Notes: generated by a model not told the origin, from the sequence alone. A stretch of 64,000 nt of DNA from R-RK-3 sp031399085 (GCA_031399085.1 JANNOQ010000071.1:62001-126000), one strand, 5' to 3'. Shown: positions 1-9,031, counted from the first letter of the stretch. Translations and numbers: made by a program.

Positions 1-50
1 CCGCCATTATGTGCGACTCGCCTGCAACACTCAACTCCTGGGCGAAACTC

Positions 51-1565
51 TCACCGCAAGCCTTGCGTATAGGCCGGCCCGTCTCCACTCGGTTGGCCCG
101 CTTCCCGGCCCGGCGCTCTAACCGGAAGCACAATTGGCTCGGATTCGCTTTCCTCAACCGACGTGCTCCAGCCAATCCATTTATTCTTAACCTGACGATA
201 ATGCTGCGTGGGATCATACTGTTCCACCGGCAGTCCCAAACCACTTATCGACAGACGGCCGATAGAGGCAAGCAGCGAATAGGAAGCCACGACCAAATTT
301 CGGCGGGAGGTCGCCAGATCAACCTGAGAGTTCAAAAGCTCTTGTTCGGCGTTCAACACGTCGAGAACGGTGCGCTGGCCGACCTTTTCTTCTTCCTTCA
401 CTCCCGAAAGCGCGACCGTGTTGGCTTCCACTTGCGCTTGATCGGAAATGATCTGCGCCCTGGCGGCCACCAATACACCCCAAGCTGAGATAATATTCGC
501 GCGCGCCAGCTCGCGGGCCTCGTCAATCACGTGCCGGAGTTGAGAGCGGGTCTCGATATTCTGACGAATGCGGGCCGACACCGAGCCGCCCTGATAGATT
601 GGAACAGTAACGACGCCTGTCACCGTTGTGACTTCCTCGCGCTTCCCTCCCACCGAACCGGTCTCGCCGGTTCCCAAGGCGTATGTTGCCTGCAGGTCGA
701 CCGACGGAAGCAGCTCGCCTTTGACCTGCTTGATAACGTGATCTTGGGCGCGTTCGCGGAAGATGGCTGCGAGCACTCCCGGATTTTCGCCCTCGCCGAT
801 CTGCAGAGCGGGCTCAAGTGCGGCCGGCAAAATCCGGGCCGGACCGGGATCGCGCAACGTGCCCGGCGCGTTACCAACGATCTGCGCAAAGGTCGCGCGG
901 CTGGATTGAAGATTGGCGCGGGCCGCGCTAATGGCGGACGATGCGCCGCTCGTGCGGGCCTTGGCCTGCGCCACGTCGGTCCGTGTGACCTCACCGACCT
1001 GAAAACGATCCTCCGCGGCGCGGAGCTGCTCATTAAGAACCCGAAGATTGTTCTGTCGCAGACTCAGCACGGCCTGATCGCGCACCACGTCGACATAAGA
1101 CGTGACGGCGTCGAGCAAAACCTGTTGCTCGGAATTGCGGAGATCTTCCCGGCCGGCTTCGACGAGCGCCTCGGCACCCTTGACGGCATTGATCGTGCGA
1201 AATCCACGAAAAAGCGGCTGATTCAGCGTTACCGAATAAGAGCGCGGGTCGGTATCCCCCTCGCTTGCCGAGGGAGGCTTGGTGTCGAAATGCTGATAGG
1301 TCTGCAAAATTTCCCCGTTGATGGTGGGGCGGAAACCAGACTTGGCAAGCGGCACACCTTCATCGGTGGAGCGCAGTTGCGCGCGCGCGGCTTTGAGCGT
1401 CGGATTGAACAGATAGGCGGACGAAATCGCCTCCTGCAGACTTTCGCTGCGCGCCGGTCCGCTAGACATCCCCATAATGACTGCTGAAACTGCAATGGCC
1501 TGTAAAGCGAAGCGTCTCAAATCAATGGAAATAGCGCCCGGTTTTGCTTCAGGTCTGCGCCGCAT
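51..1565 (-). CDS. tolC: TolC-family outer membrane efflux protein
   Basis: This encodes about 504 residues, the usual size for the outer-membrane channel of type I secretion and RND efflux systems. An N-terminal hydrophobic signal segment precedes SESLQEAISSAYLFNPTLKA, the typical opening of a mature TolC-family protein, and two coiled OEP repeats follow with Asn/Pro-rich turns such as SVTLNQPLFRG and VTVPIYQGG. I place the start at an ATG preceded by a purine-rich stretch; a GTG at 1634 would add 23 residues. The gene lies downstream of the isoaspartate methyltransferase-like gene on the same strand, an order common in Hyphomicrobiales. The inner-membrane partners are not in this window. 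Confidence 0.9.
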   Translation of the reverse strand: MRRRPEAKPGAISIDLRRFALQAIAVSAVIMGMSSGPARSESLQEAISSAYLFNPTLKAARAQLRSTDEGVPLAKSGFRPTINGEILQTYQHFDTKPPSASEGDTDPRSYSVTLNQPLFRGFRTINAVKGAEALVEAGREDLRNSEQQVLLDAVTSYVDVVRDQAVLSLRQNNLRVLNEQLRAAEDRFQVGEVTRTDVAQAKARTSGASSAISAARANLQSSRATFAQIVGNAPGTLRDPGPARILPAALEPALQIGEGENPGVLAAIFRERAQDHVIKQVKGELLPSVDLQATYALGTGETGSVGGKREEVTTVTGVVTVPIYQGGSVSARIRQNIETRSQLRHVIDEARELARANIISAWGVLVAARAQIISDQAQVEANTVALSGVKEEEKVGQRTVLDVLNAEQELLNSQVDLATSRRNLVVASYSLLASIGRLSISGLGLPVEQYDPTQHYRQVKNKWIGWSTSVEESESEPIVLPVRAPGREAGQPSGDGPAYTQGLR

Positions 1566-1743
1566 CCCCGTCCGTTCCCTTCTAAGCACTAATAAAATGC
1601 CAATAGGGGGCACCCCAAACTTCGCCCACCCCAACCTTCAGAAGAAATACCGCCCAGCGAGAGCGCGGGGAAGCCGAAAGCCGCTCGGAGCCGTGCGGCG
1701 GGTCGGGTTTTTCGGTTTCGTTGCCTTTTTGCCGCTGTTACAA

Positions 1744-2424
1744 CTAGGAATTGCTGAACGCGAAGGATCGTTTGGCGTCGAACCCCGGCAAGGGCGGGGC
1801 GCCGGCGTCGAATGCGATAGTCTCTTGTATTGTCGAATCAATTTTGGAGAACAATCGGGCTTTGGGCGCGGTTTCATCGCCCATGATCGCAACGAGCCGC
1901 CCGCCGGAGGTGAGCTGAGTGAACAGCCGTTCAGGCGGCTGGCGTAAAAACCCGTTCATGAAAATCACATCGAAAGGCGCCTGTTCCGGCACGCCCTGGT
2001 CCAGCGGACCGATAGCGAGCTTGACGTTTTCGATACCCTGCGCGGCGAGAGCATCCTTGGCCAGCGCCGCCAGCCCGGCGTCGCATTCAGCCGCGACAAC
2101 TTCCTTAGCCAGCTTTGCTAGAATCGCCGTCGAATAGCCGGTCGCGGGGCCAACATCCAGCACTCGCTCGGTGCTTTTGACGGCAGCGAGTTCGGCCAAT
2201 TTGGCGAACACCATTGGCGAAAGAAGATAGCGTGCAGGGTGGCCGTCGCGCGCCGACTCCACGCGCAATGGTCCGTCCATATAAGCAAGACTGCGCTGCG
2301 AAGGCGGGACGAAGGCCTCACGCGGCATCTCCAGCATCGCCCTCAGCAAGTCGGGATTGGTGACCGCATTGGGGCGGATTTGCGATTCGATCATCGTCTC
2401 GCGCTCGGCCTTGAAGGTGATCAT
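1744..2424 (-). CDS. Protein-L-isoaspartate O-methyltransferase-like protein
   Basis: About 226 residues with a Rossmann SAM-binding fold. Motif I, VLDVGPATGYSTA, lies at roughly residues 88-100, and the PCMT-type N-terminus MIESQIRPNAVTNPDLLRAM precedes it. Family enzymes methylate isoaspartyl residues for repair, but this alphaproteobacterial branch is divergent: motif I has GPATGY in place of the usual GTGSGY, so repair activity is inferred, not certain. The ATG at 2424 has an AAAGGG ribosome site 6-7 nt upstream and is preferred over the upstream in-frame ATG at 2457. It probably shares a transcript with the tolC-like gene about 180 nt downstream. Confidence 0.85.
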   Translation of the reverse strand: MITFKAERETMIESQIRPNAVTNPDLLRAMLEMPREAFVPPSQRSLAYMDGPLRVESARDGHPARYLLSPMVFAKLAELAAVKSTERVLDVGPATGYSTAILAKLAKEVVAAECDAGLAALAKDALAAQGIENVKLAIGPLDQGVPEQAPFDVIFMNGFLRQPPERLFTQLTSGGRLVAIMGDETAPKARLFSKIDSTIQETIAFDAGAPPLPGFDAKRSFAFSNS

Positions 2425-2594
2425 GGCGACCCTTTGCGTAAAATTACAGGCGGCCAAAGCCCGACGAATCGCGGACTGGCCGGCGCAGATTTTAAGGCAA
2501 TCAGGAAATGCTTGCCAAGGCTGACGATGCTTGTTCCCCCGCGCCGCGAGGTAGCGGAGCCACGATCGCGCAGTTCAACGGTCATGACATGGAA

Positions 2595-2626
2595 ACAGCG
2601 GCGCTCCTGTTTCTAGGCGCCGCTGT
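2595..2626 (-). terminator. Hairpin, probable terminator of the small gene at 2642-2806
   Basis: A perfect 10-bp stem (ACAGCGGCGC at 2595-2604 with its complement at 2617-2626) encloses a 12-nt loop. On the minus strand it is followed by TTTCC, so the U tract is short. It sits just after the stop of the small minus-strand gene and before the isoaspartate methyltransferase-like gene. Confidence 0.5.
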
Positions 2627-2641
2627 CGATGCCTAATCGCC

Positions 2642-2806
2642 TTAGCCAGGCGGTGTCCGGATCAGTCCTTCTTTTAGCGCGTCTTCAACGCCCTCGCCAA
2701 TACGGTCGTCTTCAACCTCATCCGGCCTTGCCGGTATGTCCCGATTTTCCGGAACGCGAGGGTTTCTGTGATCCTCGTCCGGCGGCATCTTATCCTTTTC
2801 ATCCAT
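2642..2806 (-). CDS. Small charged hypothetical protein
   Basis: A 54-residue, strongly acidic and Pro-rich protein (MDEKDKMPPDEDHRN..., ending LKEGLIRTPPG) with no hydrophobic segment, so probably cytoplasmic and disordered. The start is chosen because GGAGG lies 7-8 nt before this ATG; upstream in-frame starts have no ribosome site. The composition resembles short hypothetical proteins common in Hyphomicrobiales, but I do not recognise a named family and assign no function. Confidence 0.55.
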   Translation of the reverse strand: MDEKDKMPPDEDHRNPRVPENRDIPARPDEVEDDRIGEGVEDALKEGLIRTPPG

Positions 2807-2892
2807 CTGCGGACCTCCGACTGTTGCAACATCCGCGCAACCTCCGCTGATTGGGAAGGTTCCGAGGGTTTGCAACGACGCCGCAAAGCCGC

Positions 2893-4395
2893 TTACTGAG
2901 CTTTTGCAGCGCTTAGGACGCGAGTAATCTCGCTAACCAGTGCCCGTTGATCCACGGGCTTACTAATATAGCCGGTCATTCCCATGGCCAACAGACGCTC
3001 GCGGTCGCCGGTCATGGCGTCGGCGGTTAGCGCAATCACCGGCAGGCCATGCCAGCTGTTCTTGCTGGCGCGCAGATGCCTGATCGTCGTGGCGCCGTCC
3101 ATGAAAGGCATGTGAATGTCCAAAAGCACAAGGTCGAATGGCTGACTGGCGAGCAGATCCAAGGCTTCCTTTCCATCGCTTGCTTCCACGAATTCCATCT
3201 TCGCGAGTTTTAGCAGCAGACGTATCACCTTACGGTTCACCGCATTATCGTCGACGAGCAATACGCGCGCGCCCTCCATGATCGTGTCACCGCCAAGCGC
3301 GTCGGGCGGGAGCAAATCGTCTAGGGGCGACGCTAGGGCTTGCCGGGCGGGCGCGGCGCTGAAAGTGAAGGTGAAGGCCGAACCCTGGCTTTGGGTGCTG
3401 GTTACCGTTACATCGCCGTCCATCAGGCGGGCCAATTGGCATGTGATCGCGAGACCGAGGCCGGTGCCCCCAAACAAGCGCGATGTCGACGCGTCGGCCT
3501 GAGCGAAATCGCTGAAAAGCCGGTCCATAACCTCCTGGCTCATGCCGATGCCGGTATCGGCGACATCCACGGCGATAAGATGCCGCCCGTCGATCGCTTC
3601 GGTTGATGAAACAGTGATCGCAACGCCGCCAGCCGCGGTAAATTTTATGGCGTTTGAGACAAGATTGGACACGCATTGGCGAACGCGGACCGCATCGATC
3701 CGAACACGCTTTGGAACGGTTTCGTCGATAAGCAGCGTGAATGCGATGTTTTTTTCCTGCGCGCGCGGCAAAAATAGCTTGTGCAGGCTCCAAAATACGG
3801 GGTGAAGAGCCGCGTCCACGCAGGATATTTCAAGCTTGCCCGCTTCAATCTTGGACAGATCGAGCACATCGTTGAGAATCGCCATGAGCGTCGTGCCCGA
3901 CTCGCGGATGGTCCTGACCAAATCCGCCTGATGCGGCGGCAGATCTTCGCGCGACAGAACATCCGCCATTCCGAGCACGCCATTGAGGGGCGTTCTGATT
4001 TCGTGGCTCATATTGGCGAGGAATGCCGATTTGGCGCTGTTCGCGGCCTCAGCGGCGGCGGCAGCTCGTTTCAGATCGTATTTGGTCTCGCGCAGCCGGC
4101 GGACAAGCCCAATGCAGTACGCCACGATCGGCAAAGAAGTGATGATCGCCGCCACGGCGGACTCGACCAGAATGACGGTGAGAGGATAGGCCCTGCTGTC
4201 AAACCCGAATATCCGTAACGCAGTAAAATGAATGAGTAAATCGGTGCCTGCCGCCGTCGCCATCGCAACGATGGTTGCAAGTGCAACAACCATTGCTGTT
4301 GCACGCGCAGGATTGGAGTCTCTCAAAAATCTATTCGAGGCATTATAAAAATCGGCCAGCAGCCCCTTGCTGCCTGGTTGGTCTTTTTTTAACAC
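2893..4395 (-). CDS. Hybrid sensor histidine kinase with C-terminal receiver
   Basis: A 500-residue membrane kinase. Two transmembrane segments lie near residues 33-55 and 72-97, with no large periplasmic sensor between them. The HisKA box FLANMSHEIRTPLNG carries the phospho-acceptor His131. The HATPase domain follows, with an N box near SNLVSNAIKF and glycine boxes DTGIGM and GGTGLGLAI. A receiver domain spans about residues 375-495, with the acidic pair DD382-383, phospho-acceptor Asp426 in LLDIHMP and Lys479 in ISKP. The likely flow is His131 to Asp426 to an external phosphotransfer protein; none is adjacent. The signal is unknown. Confidence 0.9.
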   Translation of the reverse strand: MLKKDQPGSKGLLADFYNASNRFLRDSNPARATAMVVALATIVAMATAAGTDLLIHFTALRIFGFDSRAYPLTVILVESAVAAIITSLPIVAYCIGLVRRLRETKYDLKRAAAAAEAANSAKSAFLANMSHEIRTPLNGVLGMADVLSREDLPPHQADLVRTIRESGTTLMAILNDVLDLSKIEAGKLEISCVDAALHPVFWSLHKLFLPRAQEKNIAFTLLIDETVPKRVRIDAVRVRQCVSNLVSNAIKFTAAGGVAITVSSTEAIDGRHLIAVDVADTGIGMSQEVMDRLFSDFAQADASTSRLFGGTGLGLAITCQLARLMDGDVTVTSTQSQGSAFTFTFSAAPARQALASPLDDLLPPDALGGDTIMEGARVLLVDDNAVNRKVIRLLLKLAKMEFVEASDGKEALDLLASQPFDLVLLDIHMPFMDGATTIRHLRASKNSWHGLPVIALTADAMTGDRERLLAMGMTGYISKPVDQRALVSEITRVLSAAKAQ

Positions 4396-4668
4396 GCGGG
4401 CGCCGAAATCATTACGTCATGCATGGAGACAGAAAAATTTTAAAATCACGTTGATTTCCCGGATTGCAGAGGCGTGACCCTTGACGCGCGGTCCGCTCCC
4501 TGGGGCGATTTAGGGGCTTCGTCCCTCGAACGGGTGATGACGCAAGCAACTGCAGAGGCCCATCGTTGCTCTTCATCAGCGTGAGGAGGAACGGCGATGA
4601 AGTTGCCTTTGCTGATTTGCTCGCTTTGCGGAGCCTCAGCGAAATGATTTTGAGTGAGGAAGACCTGG

Positions 4669-5328
4669 ATGGGTAAGCGCAGCGAAAGCGTAAATGCAGG
4701 CGATCGAACGCTTGATGATTTGGCGATGGAGACGCTCATTCCGCCTCCGCCAATGGAAATACCGGGAATGCCTAATAAGGCCACGCCAGACGTAAGGAGG
4801 ACTTTGGGCGGCCGCGTCGATCGCCGGCGCACCTTCGGGCTGCGCGAACCGGCGCCCTCGATCGCCCTTGCCGCCGCTCGGTTTGAGGAGTCGTGTATCG
4901 GTGGCGGCCGCTTCGACAATAATTGCGCGCATTTTTTGGCCAACGCCTTTGTGCGTGCCGGATATGATGACCTACTCAGACGCCATGCCTTCATCAATGC
5001 CAGGTGCTATCGCACGGAGGCCGGGTCGACCTCACCGGGATGCGACCCGGCGGCGAAGCGGCCGGTCCGGGCGCGTGAAATGGAAGAGTGGTTCGATTAT
5101 AAAAAGGTGCGCTCGAAAGACCTCTCGCGGACTTCTGGAGAAACGGTCGAGGAGCGTTTTGCTCCATTGCGCAATACGGGCTTCTGGGCCGTCTTTCAGC
5201 GCGACCCGTCACCCGGCGGCTATTGGGGCGGCCACGTCTGCATCATCGACACCGATAGCTGGTCCTACTATGGGACGGGATCCAACGGCTATTGGCACTG
5301 GGAATTACAGCACTGTTATCAGTGGTAG
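4669..5328 (+). CDS. NlpC/P60-like papain-fold protein, function unknown
   Basis: About 219 residues. The central stretch NNCAHFLANAFVRAGY has the Cys-helix pattern of NlpC/P60 and related amidases, and GGHVCIIDT about 95 residues later has the matching His on a beta strand, so a Cys-His catalytic pair is plausible. The usual peptidoglycan-binding SH3 or LysM domain and a signal peptide are absent; the N-terminus is short, Pro-rich and charged. The ATG is chosen for a GAGGA site 8 nt upstream; a GTG at 4654 is the alternative. The gene stands alone between a kinase and tRNA-Tyr. It could be a cell-wall amidase, a secreted effector or an unrelated papain-fold enzyme. Confidence 0.6.
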   Translation: MGKRSESVNAGDRTLDDLAMETLIPPPPMEIPGMPNKATPDVRRTLGGRVDRRRTFGLREPAPSIALAAARFEESCIGGGRFDNNCAHFLANAFVRAGYDDLLRRHAFINARCYRTEAGSTSPGCDPAAKRPVRAREMEEWFDYKKVRSKDLSRTSGETVEERFAPLRNTGFWAVFQRDPSPGGYWGGHVCIIDTDSWSYYGTGSNGYWHWELQHCYQW

Positions 5329-5426
5329 CACCTTGCGGCTTGGCGTTTAGCGCGGTTATGACCTAGCCGCTTTCTTAGCTGCGGTTTTTGCTTTGCGCGC
5401 ATCGTGCGGCAACGCGTAAGCAAAAA

Positions 5427-5511
5427 TGGTGGAGGAGGCTGGATTCGAACCAGCGTAGGCTTAGCCAACGGATTTACAGTCCGTCCCCTTTAGCCGCTCG
5501 GGCACTCCTCC
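5427..5511 (-). tRNA. tRNA-Tyr (GTA)
   Basis: Read on the minus strand, the molecule begins GGAGGAGTGCCCGAG and ends CTCCTCCACCA, so the 7-bp acceptor stem is perfect and the CCA tail is encoded. The anticodon loop ACTGTAAATC gives anticodon GTA, the D arm and a T loop reading GGTTCGAATCC are intact, and the long variable arm expected of a class II tRNA-Tyr is present. A T-rich stretch (CATTTTTG) follows the 3' end and may serve as terminator. It converges on the NlpC/P60-like gene. Confidence 0.95.
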
Positions 5512-5740
5512 AGGGAGATTGCCGTCATCCGCGCTCGCTAGCGATTGCGGTTACGGGCTGGAATAGCGCCCGCATTACGGCTTGCGGTTAGTATCATCAC
5601 ATGGCAAGGGATGCAACGAGCTGTTGCCCCTCGTCCGGCTGGTTTTATAGGCCGGATGGCGGTGAAGCGCAATGCAGCGCGGCCTGGCTGGGCAACGGGC
5701 AAATCCACGCATGACGACCCCGCGTCAGGATCGTTCCGCC

Positions 5741-6526
5741 ATGAAGGGCCATCGAGCATCGCCGAATTTCAAGCAGGGCCGACGGCGGCCAGCGCCGAGC
5801 CGCGACGGCGTTGTGCGCATCTACGGCGTCCATGCCGCCGAGGCGGCGCTGGCCAATCCGCGCCGCACGATCCGCGCGGTTTACGCAACGCCTAACGCCG
5901 CTCAGCGCATCGCCGCCATTCAAGGCGCCGATCTGCGCGAAATGCGATCTGTAACGCCGAAAGAGCTCGACCGGATGCTTGGCGCGGAGACAGTGCATCA
6001 AGGGATCCTGCTGGAGGCCGAGCCGCTCCCCGATTTGAGCCTCGACGATCTGCCGGACGCCCGACTGCTGGTCTTCCTCGACCAAATCACCGATCCGCAT
6101 AATGTCGGCGCGATCCTTAGATCGGCCGCGGTATTCGGCGCCGACGGATTGATTATGACCGCGCGCCATAGCCCGCCGCTCGACGGCGCACTGGCGAAGG
6201 CCGCCTCGGGCGGTCTCGACCTCGTGCCGGTGGTGCTGGCGCCTAATCTGGCGCGTGCGCTCGCGGATGCTGGCGACAGGGGCTTCACCCGGCTGGGGCT
6301 GGATTCAGGCGGACAGTCGGCCTTGGAGGATTACCCCGCGCAGGATCGGCTGGTTTTGGTTCTCGGGGCGGAGGATCGCGGATTGCGCAGGCTTACCGCG
6401 GACCATTGCGACGCCATTTGCGCACTTACGACCTACGGCCCCATCTCCAGCCTGAACGTATCGAATGCAGCCGCAATCGCATTGCACATGGTCGCGCGTA
6501 AGATGCGAGAACGCCCGGGCGGCTAG
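5741..6526 (+). CDS. rlmB: TrmH/SpoU-family rRNA 2'-O-methyltransferase (RlmB-like)
   Basis: A SPOUT methyltransferase of about 261 residues; the best match by motif is RlmB, which methylates the ribose of G2251 in the 23S rRNA P loop. An N-terminal substrate-binding region (RIYGVHAAEAAL, then HQGILLEAEPL) is followed by the trefoil-knot motifs: motif 1 LDQITDPHNVGAILRSA with the catalytic Asn/Arg, motif 2 VLGAEDRGLRRL, and motif 3 PISSLNVSNAAAIALH. The start is uncertain: ATGs at 5672 and 5711 are also in frame, but AGGA precedes the one at 5741. The extreme N-terminus is basic and Pro-rich and probably flexible. The true target nucleotide cannot be read from the sequence. Confidence 0.88.
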   Translation: MKGHRASPNFKQGRRRPAPSRDGVVRIYGVHAAEAALANPRRTIRAVYATPNAAQRIAAIQGADLREMRSVTPKELDRMLGAETVHQGILLEAEPLPDLSLDDLPDARLLVFLDQITDPHNVGAILRSAAVFGADGLIMTARHSPPLDGALAKAASGGLDLVPVVLAPNLARALADAGDRGFTRLGLDSGGQSALEDYPAQDRLVLVLGAEDRGLRRLTADHCDAICALTTYGPISSLNVSNAAAIALHMVARKMRERPGG

Positions 6527-6575
6527 AAAATGCTCTAGGACGCCCGGGACGCATGCCAATCCTCGCCACGAGAAA

Positions 6576-6893
6576 CTAGTAGTGGCGATGATGGCAGCTG
6601 CGCCGGTAATGCCGGTGGTAACAATGCCGGTGGTGGTGGCGGCGGTAGTGCCGGTGATAGGTGCGCCGGCAACCGCAGCCTCGATCGCCATGAAATCCGT
6701 CGACGATCCTGCCGAAAATGTTGAACGGCCAGTGACCGCCGCCGCATCCGTGGCCCACGACGGCATCGGCCACCAGATAAACTCCGACGCCCGCCGCGAC
6801 GCCCCGGCCATCGGCCCTGGCTTCGGTCGCCGGACCGAGCGTCGTCATTGCCAACAGCGCGAGCGCTGCCATCGCTGTAGAAAATACTTTCAT
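6576..6893 (-). CDS. Secreted His/Arg-rich small protein
   Basis: A 105-residue exported protein. A clear signal peptide (MKVFSTAMAALALLAMTTLG, cleavage near ATEARA) leads to a short Gly-rich region with GHGCGGGHWPFNIFG, and then an extreme tail (about residues 78-105) made almost entirely of His, Arg, Tyr and Cys, with 11 His in 28 residues. A GGAGG site lies 5 nt before the ATG. Such tails can bind Ni, Zn, Cu or haem, but no family is recognised and metal binding is inference. It lies alone, 49 nt after the rlmB-like gene on the opposite strand. Confidence 0.7.
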   Translation of the reverse strand: MKVFSTAMAALALLAMTTLGPATEARADGRGVAAGVGVYLVADAVVGHGCGGGHWPFNIFGRIVDGFHGDRGCGCRRTYHRHYRRHHHRHCYHRHYRRSCHHRHY

Positions 6894-7135
6894 AAAGCCT
6901 CCATCTTGAAGACGGTATCAATTGAGCTAACAACAAGACTTCCGAATGCTAAACTGATAAGCAATTCGGCTTAGACGAGTGTGTGCTTGACCGATTACCG
7001 TTCCATGAAGGTAAAGCTGGTCCTCTTCTTTGTTGTTTTATGAATATGAAAGCAGAATGTGCAAATCTATCGCAAAGAAACTCAAAAGTTTTCGCGCATA
7101 TGCAAGATAATGTTAAGCGAATTAGTGGCGATGCA

Positions 7136-7444
7136 TCATTCGCAGATCAGCGGCCGGTAGCACTCGCGGTAAGCTCGTTCGCAGTGACGCTCGCCCCAGC
7201 CGTCGCGATAACATCCGCCTCGGACCCAATGGCACCGCGGCGCGCCGCGATAGCATTGGCCATCCTCATGATCGGCTTCGTCCGCCTGCGCGCTAAGAGC
7301 CCCGAGCGCGAGAGCCCCGATTGCGAGCCCACCGAAAAACGCAGCGTTACGTCCGCGCCGGGCTTCGGCGCTGTCAAAACTCGTCACGACCCGTGAGGCG
7401 GCTATGGCCAAAACGGCGAAAATCGCCGCGAGTTTTTTCAACAT
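7136..7444 (-). CDS. Small secreted Cys-containing hypothetical protein
   Basis: A 102-residue protein starting MLKKLAAIFAVLAIAA, a signal-peptide-like segment, followed by RRGRNAAFFGGLAIGALALG, a second hydrophobic Gly/Ala stretch, and a C-terminal domain with six Cys (QCYRGAPRCHW, GGCYRDGWGERHC, ECYRPLIC), which would suit disulfides in the periplasm. AGGAG precedes the chosen ATG at a good distance. The layout (signal, Gly-rich helix, Cys/Arg/Tyr-rich end) matches short exported proteins widespread in Hyphomicrobiales; their role is unknown. It neighbours another secreted small protein, but a 240-nt gap separates them, so a shared operon is unproven. Confidence 0.65.
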   Translation of the reverse strand: MLKKLAAIFAVLAIAASRVVTSFDSAEARRGRNAAFFGGLAIGALALGALSAQADEADHEDGQCYRGAPRCHWVRGGCYRDGWGERHCERAYRECYRPLICE

Positions 7445-7668
7445 GACATGTCTCCTAAGGATGTCAGATGACCGGGGGGAACAATGATGCTCCGACGGTC
7501 CGCGCAGGTTCAAGCGCAATTTATTTTAGCGGCCATTTTTTGAACGTTTGCTGAATCCCGCAACTAGCGTCGCAAACGCCATCGCCCTTCGCTACATTCC
7601 GGCGACGCTAGATTCATCATCGTCGGACGACTAGGATACCCCTTGGGGTAATTGTTAGGGGACATCCG

Positions 7669-8085
7669 ATGCGGGCGCCGGGAACCTTTTTATGGAATGA
7701 ATTGCTGACAAACAATGCGGAGCGCGCGGTTGAATTCTATTCGCAGCTTTTCGGATGGCAATGCTTTACGACCAGCGGCCTCAATGAACGCCCTGCTGCG
7801 GAAGTTGAAAAAATCGGCCCGCCCGAAACGCTTTGGATGATGGGTTTTACGCAGATCGGCAGCCTTAGAGAGTTACCGCAAGCCTATAAGAACGATCCCC
7901 CGGTTTGGTTGCCGTTCATTACCGTGCAGGATGTCGATGAATCCGCCCGGAAGGCGGAAGAACTTGGCGGCTGCGTGCTCGAACGGCCTTTCAACGTAGC
8001 GGACACCGGCCGCTTTGCCATTCTACGCGATCCGCAAGGCGCCGTGTTTGGTATCGGCCAACCCTTCGCGACGCAAGCGATATAA
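7669..8085 (+). CDS. VOC-family (glyoxalase-fold) protein
   Basis: A 138-residue vicinal-oxygen-chelate protein with two beta-alpha-beta-beta-beta modules. The opening GTFLWNELLTNNAERAVEFY and the later module VQDVDESARKAEELGG, ending FAILRDPQGAVFGI, are typical of the small bacterial VOC proteins often annotated as glyoxalase or bleomycin-resistance-like. These bind a divalent metal and act on diverse substrates; none can be assigned here. AGGGGA lies 8 nt before the ATG. It is monocistronic and ends at a bidirectional hairpin. Confidence 0.85.
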   Translation: MRAPGTFLWNELLTNNAERAVEFYSQLFGWQCFTTSGLNERPAAEVEKIGPPETLWMMGFTQIGSLRELPQAYKNDPPVWLPFITVQDVDESARKAEELGGCVLERPFNVADTGRFAILRDPQGAVFGIGQPFATQAI

Positions 8086-8112
8086 AAAAGCCAGCGGCGC
8101 TGCCGCTGGCTT
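8084..8112 (-). terminator. Intrinsic terminator, probably bidirectional
   Basis: An 11-bp perfect stem (AAGCCAGCGGC at 8088-8098 and its complement at 8102-8112) encloses a 3-nt loop. On the minus strand it is followed at once by TTTTTTATA, a strong U tract, so it should end the ada-oxygenase transcript. It starts only a few bases after the VOC stop codon and may also stop plus-strand transcription, although the plus-strand T run is weak. Confidence 0.8.
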
Positions 8113-8281
8113 GAGGAGGAAGGCTGATTGGGAGGGAGGAACTAGCCTTCGAGCACACAAAAGGTGCAATGCACACGAGATGTTCCCGAACACCGCGCCG
8201 CGCAATAGTGTTTTTGCATGGCGGCCATGTCGATTTGCATGGCCGGCAGATTTCGGTTTGATCGCGCGCAGATTTTTGCCG

Positions 8282-9031
8282 TCATGCCGCGTCATGAAAA
8301 ATGATGCCAAGCGTATAGCGGCTGCCGGATCGGACGCGGCTCACGCCGTGGCGCATACTGGTCCGGTAAATGCCGCGCGCGCCCGCGACCGGCCGATGAT
8401 GGACCGGAAAAATCACCCCTTCGCCTTGCCGAAGCGAAACCACCTCGGCGCGGCTTTGCATCCGGGGGCGTTGCTCGGTCAGTACAAATTCGCCGCCCGT
8501 GAAGTCCCGGTTGGGCGCAGCGAGCAGCAATGCCACCTGTAGCGGGAAGACGTGCTGACCGTAGAGATCCTGATGCAGGCAATTATAGTCGCCCGGCTCA
8601 TATTTCAGGATGAGCGGCGTCGGCTTCACCTGACCCGCCGCATGGCAGCGGGCGAGGAACGCCGCATGCGCTGCGGGAAAGGGCAAATCCGCGCCGAGCT
8701 TTTCATTCCAACGGTTGGCGATCATCGCGAGGGGCGGATAGAGCGCCGTCCGCAGCCCGCCGACAAGCTCCGGCAGCGGCGCGGCGAAATACTGATATTC
8801 CCCGCGCCCGAATCCATGCCGCGCCATGACGATGCGGCTGCGGTAAAGGCTCTGATCGGCATAATTGGCGATGAGGGTCGCGCATTCGCCGGGTGTTAGC
8901 ACAGGCCCGGTTGTCGCAGCGCCATACGCGTCGAGGTCACGCTCGATGCAAGTCCAGTCGAGATTGGCGGCCCGGTCGGTGACACTGCCCGGCGCACCGG
9001 GACCGCCGAGCTTGGTCGCAAGCGTGCTCAT
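8282..9031 (-). CDS. 2OG-Fe(II) oxygenase, DNA alkylation repair-associated (COG3826 type)
   Basis: A 249-residue double-stranded beta-helix oxygenase. The iron ligands are visible as His153-x-Asp155 in CLHQDLYGQH and His228 in MRHGVS, with Arg238 for 2-oxoglutarate in GSRYTLGIIFHD. This matches the small family described as acting in oxidative repair of alkylated DNA; its sequence is distinct from classical AlkB. The ATG overlaps the ada stop by 4 nt (ATGA), which fixes the start and indicates translational coupling. A much longer in-frame extension upstream only reads through ada in another frame and was discarded. Its exact substrate is not established by sequence. Confidence 0.85.
   Translation of the reverse strand: MSTLATKLGGPGAPGSVTDRAANLDWTCIERDLDAYGAATTGPVLTPGECATLIANYADQSLYRSRIVMARHGFGRGEYQYFAAPLPELVGGLRTALYPPLAMIANRWNEKLGADLPFPAAHAAFLARCHAAGQVKPTPLILKYEPGDYNCLHQDLYGQHVFPLQVALLLAAPNRDFTGGEFVLTEQRPRMQSRAEVVSLRQGEGVIFPVHHRPVAGARGIYRTSMRHGVSRVRSGSRYTLGIIFHDAA

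Noticed and set aside
1..50. Possible gene start at the left edge (ATG on the minus strand at 7)
   Set aside because: Only seven bases of any such gene are visible, so it cannot be supported.
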